From Dorea_D sp963559605 (lineage in GTDB: Bacteria > Bacillota > Clostridia > Lachnospirales > Lachnospiraceae), in NCBI GenBank assembly GCA_963559605.1, contig CAUWLL010000028.1, positions 1-35,155 of the forward strand: a stretch of 35,155 bases of DNA. The letters are read 5' to 3'. Positions 1 to 7,471 of this stretch are shown one piece after another (positions within the stretch are counted from its first letter, which is position 1; each line of letters begins with the position of its first letter). The notes under the pieces were generated by a model. The model had not been told where the DNA came from. It saw nothing but the letters and a program-made list of their open reading frames with translations, and ran no database searches. Made by a program: the position numbers and the translations under genes.

Positions 1-22
1 AGTAAAATCTACGCTATACACT

Positions 23-565
23 CTATGCACATGCCCTAAGTGTACTATAATTTTCATCCATCAAAAGCACCTCCGGCTGCACCGCCAATGCCCTGGCGAT
101 ACATAACCTCTGCTGCTGTCCGCCGGACATTCCAAGCGCGCTCTTTTTCAGACGGTCCTTACATTCTTCCCAAATTGCGGCATCTCTCAAAGATTTCTCC
201 ACAATGTCATCCAGCTTTGATTTCGAATGAATACCGTGAGTTCTCGGTCCAAAGGCGATATTATCATAAATACTCATAGGAAATGGATTCGGTTTCTGAA
301 ACACCATTCCCACGCGTTTCCGAAGTAAATTTACATCTATATCTTTGTAAATGTTCTGACCGTCCAAAAGGAGATCGCCGTCAATACGACAGCCCTCTAC
401 CAGATCGTTCATACGGTTAATGGATTTTAACAAGGTTGATTTACCACATCCGGACGGTCCGATAAATGCAGTGATCTTATTGGCTTCGATTTCCAGATTC
501 ACGTCTTTTAACGCATGGAAATCTCCATAATGAAGATTCATATTTTTAATACTGATCTTGCTCAT
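23..565 (-). CDS. pstB: Phosphate ABC transporter ATPase PstB, 3' end lost or interrupted
   Basis: Cytoplasmic ATPase that powers high-affinity phosphate import with PstA and PstC. The 180-residue reading frame has the Walker A motif GPSGCGKST, a Q-loop region (MVFQKPNPFPMSIYDN, typical of PstB), the signature MSGGQQQR and the start of Walker B (LLMDE). After that Glu the usual P-T-S-A-L-D continuation is replaced by NYSTLRACA and a stop, so about 70 C-terminal residues including the D-loop and the H-loop His are missing. A full PstB has about 250 residues. The first ~52 bases of the window are therefore not pstB sequence. This may be a real insertion or rearrangement junction, or a chimeric contig end. 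Start ATG at 565 follows a GAGGATAGAAG ribosome-binding site. It is the last visible gene of the pst operon, 39 nt after pstA; phoU would normally follow but is not in view. Identification is firm; whether the gene is broken is uncertain. Confidence 0.85.
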   Translation of the reverse strand: MSKISIKNMNLHYGDFHALKDVNLEIEANKITAFIGPSGCGKSTLLKSINRMNDLVEGCRIDGDLLLDGQNIYKDIDVNLLRKRVGMVFQKPNPFPMSIYDNIAFGPRTHGIHSKSKLDDIVEKSLRDAAIWEECKDRLKKSALGMSGGQQQRLCIARALAVQPEVLLMDENYSTLRACA

Positions 566-604
566 CTTCTATCCTCTTCTTCTCTTTCTTCTCTGATTTC
601 TCAT

Positions 605-1468
605 CTATGATTTTGTAAGTCTCTTTGCCACCACGCCGGAAAGTGTATTAATCCCCACTACCAGCACAAGTAAAATGACCGCCGTCGCATACGCCTGATC
701 CATATACAAGCCCTCGCTTGCCAGATTATACATATGTACTGCCAGCGTCCGACCGGAATCCATGACACTGTTTGGAATCTCAGCCACTGTTCCGGCTGTG
801 TAAATAAGCGCCGCTGTCTCTCCTACAATACGTCCGATGGCAAGGATCACTCCCGCGAGGATCCCCGGAACAGCAGACGGAAGCACAATACGGAACACCG
901 TCCGAAGTTTTCCGGCTCCCAGCCCGAAACTGCCCTCTCTGTAAGAATCCGGCACCGCTTTCAATGCCTCTTCCGTACTGCGCATGATCAATGGCAGTAC
1001 CATGATCGATAACGTAAATGCTCCTGCCAAAACAGAAAATCCCCATTCACAGGTGGATACAAAAAACAACATACCGAACAGTCCGTATACAATCGACGGG
1101 ATCCCCTGTAAAGTTTCTGTTGTCAGCCGTATCACTTCTACGAATTTATTTCCTCGATTTGCATACTCCACAAGAAAAATCGCGGAAAAAATTCCGAACG
1201 GAACGGCAATCAGCAAGGATAATCCGGTCATAATAACTGTATTGATAAGCGCCGGCATAAGAGAAGCGTTTTCCGAATTATAGGTCAGCGAAAACAAAGA
1301 CGGCTTTAAGTACGGTACGCCGTTTATCAAAATATATGCGATCAAAAATAACAGTACCAGAAATGTGGTGATCGCCGCCAGCATTACCAGAAGCATAACA
1401 AGAAACGAACCCGGAGTCCTCTTATAAGTTTTCAATTTCTGGATTAAGGTCACTTCATTATTACTCAT
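605..1468 (-). CDS. pstA: Phosphate ABC transporter permease PstA
   Basis: Inner-membrane permease that forms, with PstC, the channel of the high-affinity phosphate importer. At 287 residues it has the usual length. It has an N-terminal cytoplasmic segment, a first membrane helix at about residues 21-50, and the binding-protein-dependent permease domain. The coupling (EAA-type) loop lies around EALKAVPDSYREGSFGLGAGKLRTVFRIVLPSA (start of that loop near residue 167). The NTLSGVVAKRLTKS tail follows the last helix. Its start overlaps the pstC stop by 8 nt, typical of translational coupling. It is transcribed from the pstS promoter. Confidence 0.95.
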   Translation of the reverse strand: MSNNEVTLIQKLKTYKRTPGSFLVMLLVMLAAITTFLVLLFLIAYILINGVPYLKPSLFSLTYNSENASLMPALINTVIMTGLSLLIAVPFGIFSAIFLVEYANRGNKFVEVIRLTTETLQGIPSIVYGLFGMLFFVSTCEWGFSVLAGAFTLSIMVLPLIMRSTEEALKAVPDSYREGSFGLGAGKLRTVFRIVLPSAVPGILAGVILAIGRIVGETAALIYTAGTVAEIPNSVMDSGRTLAVHMYNLASEGLYMDQAYATAVILLVLVVGINTLSGVVAKRLTKS

Positions 1469-2336
1469 GCTCGTTCCTCCTCTTTAAAAGCGCTACGCTG
1501 AAATTAATCAGCAGGATAAATACAAAAAGTACTACTCCTGTTGCAATCAACGCCTCTCTGTGAAGTCCTGTGGCATATCCCATCTCGATAACGATATTTG
1601 CAGTCAATGTTCGGACTCCCCGGAAAATACCGGCAGGCATTCTTGCCTGATTTCCCGCTACCATAATTACCGCCATAGTCTCTCCGATCGCACGCCCCAC
1701 ACCAAGAACGATCGCCGCTACTACGCCGGATCTGGCTGCCGGAATGGTCACCATAAATATCGAACGTTCATGAGTAGCTCCAAGCGCCACAGCCCCCTCA
1801 TAATACTGTGTCGGTACTGCTCTGAGAGAGGACTCTGTAAGTCCGATCACCGTTGGCAGGATCATCATTCCAAGAAGCAGTGATGCGGTTAAAATACTGC
1901 TCCCGTTCCCGCCGAATCCTAAATCCCGTCCAAAGGTGCGTATGATCGGCACGATCACCACAAGCCCAAAGAAGCCATAGACAACCGACGGAATACCCGC
2001 CAGAAGTTCCGTTGCACCTTTTAAGGGTTTGTAGATTTTCTTCGGACAATAATACGCCATAAACACAGCGGTCAAAATACCAATCGGCACACCGATGACG
2101 ATCGCTCCCGCAGTCACATATAAACTTCCTACGATCATCGGAAAGATTCCGAATATCTCGTTTTTCGGCTTCCACATTTCTCCTGACAAGAAATCAAAAA
2201 AACCAATCTCTTTCATTGCAGGGATTCCATTTGCAAACAAAAAAATACAAATGAGAGCTACCGCCAGCACCGAAGCGCAGGCGGTAATGAAGAACACTCC
2301 CTGCATGACCTTTTCTGTCCATGCTCTATGTTTCAT
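1461..2336 (-). CDS. pstC: Phosphate ABC transporter permease PstC
   Basis: Partner membrane permease of PstA in the phosphate importer. It has 291 residues, an N-terminal helix at about 12-34, further helices, and the permease coupling loop ESSLRAVPTQYYEGAVALGA followed by the GRAIGETMAVIMVAGN segment that is characteristic of PstC. The start codon lies one base from the pstS stop, and the 3' end overlaps pstA by 8 nt, so the four pst genes form a tightly packed operon. There is nothing unusual in the protein. Confidence 0.95.
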   Translation of the reverse strand: MKHRAWTEKVMQGVFFITACASVLAVALICIFLFANGIPAMKEIGFFDFLSGEMWKPKNEIFGIFPMIVGSLYVTAGAIVIGVPIGILTAVFMAYYCPKKIYKPLKGATELLAGIPSVVYGFFGLVVIVPIIRTFGRDLGFGGNGSSILTASLLLGMMILPTVIGLTESSLRAVPTQYYEGAVALGATHERSIFMVTIPAARSGVVAAIVLGVGRAIGETMAVIMVAGNQARMPAGIFRGVRTLTANIVIEMGYATGLHREALIATGVVLFVFILLINFSVALLKRRNEHE

Positions 2337-2337
2337 A

Positions 2338-3243
2338 TTATTTTACTACCTCATCCCATGTAAGAGCTTCACCTGTATAGATTGCTTTTACCTGTTCACT
2401 GGAAAGTTCGTCTACAGAGCTTCCTTTATTTACAATAACCGCGATACCGTCTGTTGCCATTACAACTCCGTCAAGCTGAGCTTTTTCCTCGTCTTTCATT
2501 TCGCGGGATGCCATACCGATGTCATAGCTTCCGTCTGCCGCAGATGTCATACCTGTTGTGGAGTCTGTTGTCTGAAGCTCTACCTCCGCCTTCGTATTTA
2601 CCGCTTTGTAAGCCTCTACCAGCTTCTCCATCACCGGCGCTACAGAAGAAGAACCTCCTACTACAACTTTGCCGGAAACTTCTTTTCCCGCGTAAGCTTT
2701 GGCTCCGTCTACCGGAATATAACCGCTTTCCTCAACAACCTTCTGACCTTCTGCGCTCATGATGTATGCCATAAAGTCTTTTGCAGCCTCGTTGTTAAGG
2801 TCTTTCTTTGTTGCAATGTTAAACGGTCTGGATACTTTATATGTACCGCTCTTAACATTCTCTGCCGTTGCTTCTGCCCCGTCGATTTTTACCGCTTTCA
2901 CGCTATCGTCCAAAGAACCGAGGGAAATGTATCCGATTCCGTATTCGTCACCTGCCACCGTTGTCATCATAACAGAGGTGCTGTTGGTAATCTGAGCTTC
3001 CTCTGTAGTCATATCAACTTTCTCGCCGTCTTTTTCTTCCTCGACCCCAAACAGCTCGATAAACGCTCCTCTTGTTCCAGAACCGTCCTCTCTGGACACA
3101 ACTGTTATATCCATGCTGGAATCCCATCCGCCGGCATTCTCGCCGCCGTCTGCTTTTGCCTCCCCTTTGCCTCCACATCCGATTGCAAGACAAGCTGTCA
3201 TTGCCGTTACTGCTAATAATGCGATAAACTTTTTCATTTTCAT
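2338..3243 (-). CDS. pstS: Phosphate-binding lipoprotein PstS, circularly permuted
   Basis: Extracytoplasmic lipoprotein that captures phosphate for PstCAB. The signal peptide ends in the lipobox LAIGC (lipidated Cys23). The domain order is inverted compared with ordinary PstS. Residues ~45-179 (TVVSREDGSGTRGAF ... GYIPVD) correspond to the normal C-terminal part. A short linker follows (~180-191). Residues ~192-301 (KVVVGGSSSVAPVMEKL ... DIGMASRE ... DGIAVIVN ... YTGEALTWDEV) correspond to the normal N-terminal part. Both phosphate-loop motifs (GSSSV and SREDGSGTR) are present, so binding could be preserved. I place the start at 3243 rather than the in-frame ATG at 3264, because the AAGGAG ribosome-binding site lies between them, 9 nt before 3243. 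It is first gene of the pst operon. An ordinary PstS would have the GSSSV strand immediately after the lipobox region. Confidence 0.93.
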   Translation of the reverse strand: MKMKKFIALLAVTAMTACLAIGCGGKGEAKADGGENAGGWDSSMDITVVSREDGSGTRGAFIELFGVEEEKDGEKVDMTTEEAQITNSTSVMMTTVAGDEYGIGYISLGSLDDSVKAVKIDGAEATAENVKSGTYKVSRPFNIATKKDLNNEAAKDFMAYIMSAEGQKVVEESGYIPVDGAKAYAGKEVSGKVVVGGSSSVAPVMEKLVEAYKAVNTKAEVELQTTDSTTGMTSAADGSYDIGMASREMKDEEKAQLDGVVMATDGIAVIVNKGSSVDELSSEQVKAIYTGEALTWDEVVK

Positions 3244-3297
3244 TTCCTTGATCTCCTTCTTCATTTCAAATCTTTTTGTATTATCTTCTTCACACTG

Positions 3298-3366
3298 ATT
3301 ATGTTAAAGGAGGAATGTAAAATGTAAAATCGCAGGTTTGTAAAATATACGTTAAGCTGTGTAAAA
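3298..3366 (-). promoter_or_regulatory. Putative Pho-regulated promoter of the pst operon
   Basis: Upstream of pstS the minus strand carries repeated TTTACA-type motifs (at about 3360-3364, 3339-3344, 3323-3328 and 3316-3321) followed by a CATAAT -10 candidate at 3298-3303, with no good separate -35. Activator-dependent pst promoters regulated by PhoP/PhoB have TTNACA-like repeats in place of the -35. The spacings here (7, 16 and 21 nt) do not match the canonical 11-nt repeat, so this is a plausible but unproven Pho box array. Confidence 0.4.
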
Positions 3367-3387
3367 AGAATGTGTCTTGGTACATTC
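3363..3387 (-). terminator. Weak candidate terminator after the anti-sigma gene
   Basis: On the minus strand GAATGT and ACATTC form a 6-bp stem with an 8-nt loop followed by TTTTT. The stem is short and AT-rich, so termination would be inefficient. A second GC-rich hairpin (CGCGC-CGA-GCGCG, around 3390-3402) lies just upstream without its own T tract. Confidence 0.3.
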
Positions 3388-3419
3388 CCGCGCCGAGCGC
3401 GCCTCCCGCGACATAATTC

Positions 3420-4106
3420 TTATTTTAATTGCTGCATCCCGATTTCTGTATAGAGGTCTTTGATTTTAATTTCTTTTGTTCCATCTGCAAATTCTATTTC
3501 CAGAACTTCATCACCGGACAGCTCCGAAGTTTTGCCGTTCCTGTCCATAATTGTATCTTCATCCAGAAACAGAAATCCCCAGTGTCCCGGTTCCTTTTGC
3601 TTTCCGAAGGGGCTTATACGCCACAGAACAGGCTGGATCCTATTCCATTTGAAAATATCCTTTCCGTTTTCGCCGGTCTCACAAGCTCCGCCCAATACAT
3701 CAATATACTTTGCATCGTCTGTAGCTAAGAAATTAAATCTCACAACCCCATTTACCTTTTCATAAGTAATTTCGACATCTTCCGCCTTTGCCTGTATACC
3801 GCTGCCATAAAGCCCTTCATAAATGCAACCCAAGATCCCCACCGTAAGCAATACGGTTAAAGCAACTATAATCGCTCTCTTTCGCATTTCTTTTTGAATC
3901 TTTTTAAACGGTTGGATCTCTTCCTGTACTTCTTTTTTCATTTTCACAACATACCGCTCGGACATCATCTCCTTTTTCATGGCTTCAAAATATTTACGGC
4001 ACTCCCTGCACTCCCGCAAGTGCTCTTCAATTGCCATATTACTTGTCTCACAGGTCAGACCGTCAATATACCCCGGCAATAAATCTCTGATCATATCACA
4101 TTTCAT
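3420..4106 (-). CDS. Membrane anti-sigma factor with zinc-finger (HC2-type) N-terminus
   Basis: Probable regulator that holds the neighbouring ECF sigma factor inactive at the membrane until an envelope signal arrives. The N-terminus has the pattern of an anti-sigma zinc finger: CDMIRDLLPGYIDG, then HLRECRECRKYF, giving an H-x3-C-x2-C motif. A basic linker is followed by one membrane helix (about residues 77-100, IIVALTVLLTVGILGCIYEGL) and an extracytoplasmic domain of ~130 residues that I do not recognise. The ATG at 4106 is preferred over an upstream in-frame GTG at 4118: GGTGGAG lies 6 nt before it. It overlaps the sigma gene's end by 11 nt (translational coupling), the usual sigma/anti-sigma arrangement. 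The signal sensed cannot be read from the sequence. Confidence 0.85.
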   Translation of the reverse strand: MKCDMIRDLLPGYIDGLTCETSNMAIEEHLRECRECRKYFEAMKKEMMSERYVVKMKKEVQEEIQPFKKIQKEMRKRAIIVALTVLLTVGILGCIYEGLYGSGIQAKAEDVEITYEKVNGVVRFNFLATDDAKYIDVLGGACETGENGKDIFKWNRIQPVLWRISPFGKQKEPGHWGFLFLDEDTIMDRNGKTSELSGDEVLEIEFADGTKEIKIKDLYTEIGMQQLK

Positions 4107-4587
4107 ACGCTTCTCCACCTTTCACAATTTTTTGCTTTGCACGATAATAGGTAACCCTCGCCCAGTTTTCATTTTTGCCAAACAGTTCGCCGATTTCTTT
4201 AAAAGAAAATGCCCCGGTCACTCGAAGAAGTACCACCTCTTTTGCAGTTTCATCCAGAATATGTACCTTGCGAAACAACTCCATCTTTTCTTCTTTTAAA
4301 GATAAACTGTCTTCAAGCGGTTTTTCTTTCGACTGCAAATCTTCTGTCAGCCGTCCGGCTCCTTTTTTCTTTCTTTGCTCTATTTCCCTGTACCACATAT
4401 GCTTTGCAATCTGGCAAAGCCATGTAGATACTTTGCAGGAGCCGTCATACTTGTCCGCACAACGCACCGCCTGATAGAACGTTTCCTGCGTCAACTCCTC
4501 CGCCATGTCCTCCTCATAACAAAGAGACAATAAATATTTATAAACAAACCGGGCGTATTCTCTGTATACAGAATCCATGTTCAACAT
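4096..4587 (-). CDS. ECF-type RNA polymerase sigma factor
   Basis: Extracytoplasmic-function sigma factor of 163 residues. Region 2 (about residues 8-72) includes the DMAEELTQETFYQAVR core-binding segment and the VSTWLCQIAKHMWYREI -10 recognition helix. Region 4 (about 107-157) is a helix-turn-helix: ETAKEVVLLRVTGAFSFKEI and then ARVTYYRAKQKIV. The 3' end overlaps the anti-sigma gene by 11 nt. The start at 4587 is supported by AGGTGAG a few bases upstream. A candidate promoter of ECF type precedes it (4612-4640), suggesting autoregulation. The regulon is unknown. Confidence 0.93.
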   Translation of the reverse strand: MLNMDSVYREYARFVYKYLLSLCYEEDMAEELTQETFYQAVRCADKYDGSCKVSTWLCQIAKHMWYREIEQRKKKGAGRLTEDLQSKEKPLEDSLSLKEEKMELFRKVHILDETAKEVVLLRVTGAFSFKEIGELFGKNENWARVTYYRAKQKIVKGGEAYEM

Positions 4588-4611
4588 GTTCTCACCTCTC
4601 TTTTACCTATC

Positions 4612-4640
4612 TATCCGTGAAAGGGGGATTTCGTTACAAC
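4612..4640 (-). promoter_or_regulatory. Candidate ECF-type promoter of the sigma/anti-sigma operon
   Basis: On the minus strand TGTAACGAAA (-35 element TGTAAC at 4633-4638) is followed after 15 nt by CGGATA (4612-4617), about 25 nt before the sigma start. A TGTAAC or similar -35 plus a CG-initiated -10 is the form of many Firmicutes ECF promoters, which usually control their own sigma gene. No sigma-A type promoter is evident in the same stretch. Confidence 0.5.
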
Positions 4641-4652
4641 ATTTTTTAATTA

Positions 4653-4750
4653 TTTTTCATTTGGGTACACCCCTTTTTACAATTAGGTACAGGTCAAAAT
4701 GCAATTTAGGACGTAGCCCTTTTGAAAAAGGCTACGTCCTAAATTACAAT
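4653..4750. repeat. 98-bp dispersed repeat, copy A
   Basis: 91 of 98 positions match copy B at 8437-8534, in the same orientation. Read on the minus strand it has a 16-bp-stem hairpin near its start and then a 22-bp-spaced pair of units beginning TGTACC (TGTACCTAATTGTAAAAAGG and TGTACCCAAATGAAAAA). Its first bases (TTGTAATT on the minus strand) include the last codon and stop of the YitT gene, as copy B does for the neighbouring ABC ATPase. The TGTACC units resemble repeated transposase-binding sites at insertion-sequence ends, but no transposase is present. Confidence 0.85.
4703..4745 (-). terminator. Hairpin in repeat copy A, likely terminator of the YitT operon
   Basis: Perfect 16-bp stem, minus strand AATTTAGGACGTAGCC with its complement, 11-nt loop containing a further short pairing (TTTT with AAAA), followed by GCATTTT. 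It lies directly after the YitT stop codon. The T tract is short, so the terminator role is an inference from position and stem strength. Confidence 0.6.
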
Positions 4751-5631
4751 CTTTTTTCAAAGTTTCCGTCTACGGAACATCCTTCCGTAAATATCATAAA
4801 TGCGTTTGGATCAATACTGTGTACAATTTCCTTGATCTGAGCAACCTCGTATTTTGAGATCAAAACAAACAAGATGTAAGATGTCTTGTGTGTATACGCC
4901 CCTTCTCCGTCCCAGTTTGTAACTCCGCGTCCGGTCTGCTCTAAAATCGCCTGAGAGATACCCAGCTTCTTCGTGAATATCATTACGCTTGTATTGATAT
5001 TCTGGATATGTACTCTGTCGATCGCCATAGATAAAACCGTTGTGTAAATAAAGGAATACGCAACAATCTCTATATTAAACAGGAACAGACAGATAACATA
5101 AACGAACACGTTCATGAGAATATTGATCTTTCCTACACTGACATTGGGGTATTTCTTCGAACAGCATACCCCGATAATATCCTGTCCGCCCCCGGAACTT
5201 CTGCCGCGAAGCACAAGCCCTACGCCTGTTCCCGCAATCAAACCACCGATAATACATGCCGTCAGATAATCTTCGATAATCGGTGTTGACGGGATCGGAA
5301 TCAGCACCAGCCACAAGGACTGCACCGCTACCGTAATTAATGTTTTTATGGCAAACGCCTTCCCCATAATCCGAAGTCCCATATAGAACAACGGAATATT
5401 CAGGAAGAAATAAATAATACCCGACAGATCCAGTCCCTTAGGAACCGGAACATGCATAAAATCTACCACCGCAGTTCTCATAAGCTGGGCAATACCCATG
5501 AAGCCGCCATTGTAAAGTCCAAGCGGCACAATCAAAAGATTAACGCCGATCGCAAACATAAGACTTCCGATAACTGCGTAGGTCATCTGGATCGCCAACT
5601 CTTTTTTCTTTGCTCGCTCTCTGTTTCCCAT
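4744..5631 (-). CDS. YitT family membrane protein (DUF161 and DUF2179)
   Basis: Integral membrane protein of 295 residues with unknown transport or sensing role. Residues ~10-210 hold about five hydrophobic segments with family landmarks: GVNLLIVPLGLYNGGFMGIAQL, a glycine-rich GGLIAGTGVGLVLRGRSSGGGQDI, and a KINILMN motif. The C-terminal ~80 residues form a cytoplasmic DUF2179 domain (SVMIFTKK ... ILEQTGRGVTNWDGEGAYT ... AFMIFTEG). The gene begins 22 nt after the end of the zinc-ribbon gene at 5654, so it is probably the last gene of that operon. The last sense codon and stop (TTG TAA) are inside repeat copy A. The function of the family is not established; I assign family only. Confidence 0.9.
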   Translation of the reverse strand: MGNRERAKKKELAIQMTYAVIGSLMFAIGVNLLIVPLGLYNGGFMGIAQLMRTAVVDFMHVPVPKGLDLSGIIYFFLNIPLFYMGLRIMGKAFAIKTLITVAVQSLWLVLIPIPSTPIIEDYLTACIIGGLIAGTGVGLVLRGRSSGGGQDIIGVCCSKKYPNVSVGKINILMNVFVYVICLFLFNIEIVAYSFIYTTVLSMAIDRVHIQNINTSVMIFTKKLGISQAILEQTGRGVTNWDGEGAYTHKTSYILFVLISKYEVAQIKEIVHSIDPNAFMIFTEGCSVDGNFEKRL

Positions 5632-5653
5632 TTTCCCCTTTCTCCTTTAACAA

Positions 5654-6835
5654 CTAGTTAGATAAACCAATACTGTATAACTGCCACTCGTCCCCGCTCT
5701 TTATATAAGAAAGCGTGTGGGTAGTCGTGCCGTCATACTGCTCATTCTCTGCGCTGCCGGACCAGAAACTGTACAGATAATTGTATACGTAGTTTCCTTT
5801 TAAGGAAATCTGAAGAATATCATTTCCCTCATCTTTCTGCACGTTACTGTTCGCCTCCATGTTAGTCATCTCGTATCTTTGGAACGTCCGGTAATCGTCT
5901 GCATTGCCGAATACATCATCCCGCATACTTTCATACTCGTAAATTGCGTCCTCTTTATTGTTTGCATACATATTATTAAGCGCAGAAATGTCACTGAATC
6001 TTTTATTCGCGGCAGCTCCATCCAAAATCGCCTGCAAATCCTTGGTTGCCTGTTTGGTGACGTTCTCTATTGTTTTCTTACTATAAAACGCCCTCACCTG
6101 TGCAACCTCATCCTCAACTCCCTGAACCAGCTGCCCTGTACTCTCTAATCCTTCCCCGCTCAGTTCAATGTAATGCATAGAGCCGAAAACAGGAGTAATG
6201 TGATATATATCTTGCCCGTTTTCTCCCTCGGACCGCTTGTATTTCTCCGGCACTTCTACTTTATCCAGCGTTACCTTCGCCCCTTTCGGAACAGAAATCG
6301 TAAAATCCTGAAAAATGTAATTCTCCGGCTCTGCTTTCCACATAAGCCCCTTTCTCTCTACCGTAACTTCCATTACGTCGGCGTGATCTACCGTATTGTA
6401 ATTGATACGATAAGATTTCTTGGAAAAGCTGCCGTTCATCTCGGTAACTTTGTTAATCGTATATGCCGGAGGTTTTTCAGAAGCATTAATACTCTGTGCT
6501 GTAACAAACGCTTCTTTACTCATGAAATCTCCGTCTGCTTTCACAAGCATGTTATTATACATTTTATTCCAGTCATTCGCCAATACTGCCTCTGCATATT
6601 TCTCCGCAGTGCTTTTTGCTCCGAACTGACTGTTATATACTACAAAGAACAAAATAACTGCCACAACTGCCACAAGGATTGCAATCAGCTGTGTCTTTTC
6701 CGATGAATCCAGACTGATCCGCTTCTTTTCAGGAGCCGCAAGAGGCGCAGCCTGAAGATCCTGCAACTTTGTTCCGCAATTTTCACAAAAAACGGCGTTA
6801 TCTACATTTTTACTTCCACATTCCGGACAAAACAT
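5654..6835 (-). CDS. Zinc-ribbon membrane protein with large extracytoplasmic domain (TcaA-like)
   Basis: 393 residues. The N-terminal zinc ribbon is complete (CPECG at 3-7 and CENCG at 17-21, four Cys). A linker is followed by a single membrane helix (about 50-67, LIAILVAVVAVILFFVVY). The rest, ~320 residues, should lie outside the cell. Its layout (cytoplasmic zinc ribbon, one helix, repeated small beta-rich domains, and a last stretch ending in THTLSYIKSGDEWQLYS) resembles TcaA-type envelope-stress proteins; this is similarity of architecture and I could not verify it by alignment. It is downstream gene of the 8101-5654 operon, 14 nt after the YARHG gene, and 22 nt before YitT. A role in sensing or protecting the envelope is inferred only. 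Confidence 0.75.
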   Translation of the reverse strand: MFCPECGSKNVDNAVFCENCGTKLQDLQAAPLAAPEKKRISLDSSEKTQLIAILVAVVAVILFFVVYNSQFGAKSTAEKYAEAVLANDWNKMYNNMLVKADGDFMSKEAFVTAQSINASEKPPAYTINKVTEMNGSFSKKSYRINYNTVDHADVMEVTVERKGLMWKAEPENYIFQDFTISVPKGAKVTLDKVEVPEKYKRSEGENGQDIYHITPVFGSMHYIELSGEGLESTGQLVQGVEDEVAQVRAFYSKKTIENVTKQATKDLQAILDGAAANKRFSDISALNNMYANNKEDAIYEYESMRDDVFGNADDYRTFQRYEMTNMEANSNVQKDEGNDILQISLKGNYVYNYLYSFWSGSAENEQYDGTTTHTLSYIKSGDEWQLYSIGLSN

Positions 6836-6849
6836 TTCCCCTTCCTCCT

Positions 6850-7437
6850 TTACTCATATTTCTTGATCATTTCAATATTCGCGCGTTCCACATCGTTCAA
6901 CCGAGAGTCCATACTCTTGTCAAACTCCTCCGGTGAAATAGTGCCGTTATACCAGCTCTTACTCTCAAAGTACGCCTTCAGATCCGCACTGTCGAAAATG
7001 CGTCCATGTCTTGCCATGATCTCATTTCGCGCAATCCTAAGATCCGCCTTGGAAAGCCCTGACACATCCGCATCCGTGAGATATACACTTCCACTGTTGG
7101 CAAAAATATAATCTCCGTTCCCGGATGTTGCAGTTGTACTTTCGGAAGAGCTTTGATCAGAATCTGTAACTGTATGCCCGGAGGATGCTCCTGCCGACAC
7201 TACGATATTTTCATCAATTCCGATAACGTTCATTCCTTCTTCTGTAGAATCTGAGTTATAAAGCGCTCTTGCCGCTTTCAGTTCTTTTTCAGAAACCTTA
7301 CTCTCTTCACCGCCCATACCGCCGCCGATCAGAAAGGTAAATACACTTCCCGCCAGTGCGATCACTGCGATCAAAACTGCAATGATTGTTCCGATATTAA
7401 GCTTCCCTGACTTTTCCTTGCCGTCTTTTTCTTTCAT
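6850..7437 (-). CDS. Membrane-anchored YARHG domain protein
   Basis: 195 residues from the chosen start. A charged N-terminus (KEKDGKEKSGK) precedes one membrane helix (about residues 16-39, GTIIAVLIAVIALAGSVFTFLIGGG), then a Ser/Thr-rich linker. The C-terminal ~65 residues are a YARHG domain: LRIARNEIMARHGRIFDSADLKAYF, then SWYNG and a terminal helix. YARHG domains are extracellular and of unknown function, common in Firmicutes. Start: the in-frame ATG at 7455 lacks a ribosome-binding site, whereas the ATG at 7437 has GAGGG about 8 nt upstream. It is the middle gene of the zinc-ribbon operon, with 17-nt and 14-nt gaps. It probably acts with its zinc-ribbon neighbours at the envelope. Confidence 0.8.
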   Translation of the reverse strand: MKEKDGKEKSGKLNIGTIIAVLIAVIALAGSVFTFLIGGGMGGEESKVSEKELKAARALYNSDSTEEGMNVIGIDENIVVSAGASSGHTVTDSDQSSSESTTATSGNGDYIFANSGSVYLTDADVSGLSKADLRIARNEIMARHGRIFDSADLKAYFESKSWYNGTISPEEFDKSMDSRLNDVERANIEMIKKYE

Positions 7438-7471
7438 ACTGCCACCCTCTCTCATCTATATCCGACTTCGG

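Noticed and set aside
40..279. Plus-strand open frame of 79 codons across pstB
   Set aside because: It is the opposite-strand shadow of the conserved pstB coding sequence and has no family features.
2095..3216. Plus-strand open frame of 373 codons across pstC/pstS
   Set aside because: Length is striking, but composition is Cys/His/Phe-rich nonsense typical of an antisense frame, there is no ribosome-binding site, and pstS and pstC on the other strand are firmly identified.
2338..3243. Possibility that the odd segment order of PstS is a frameshift or gene fusion
   Set aside because: The frame is continuous, each segment occurs once, and the linker is smooth, so permutation is the simpler reading.
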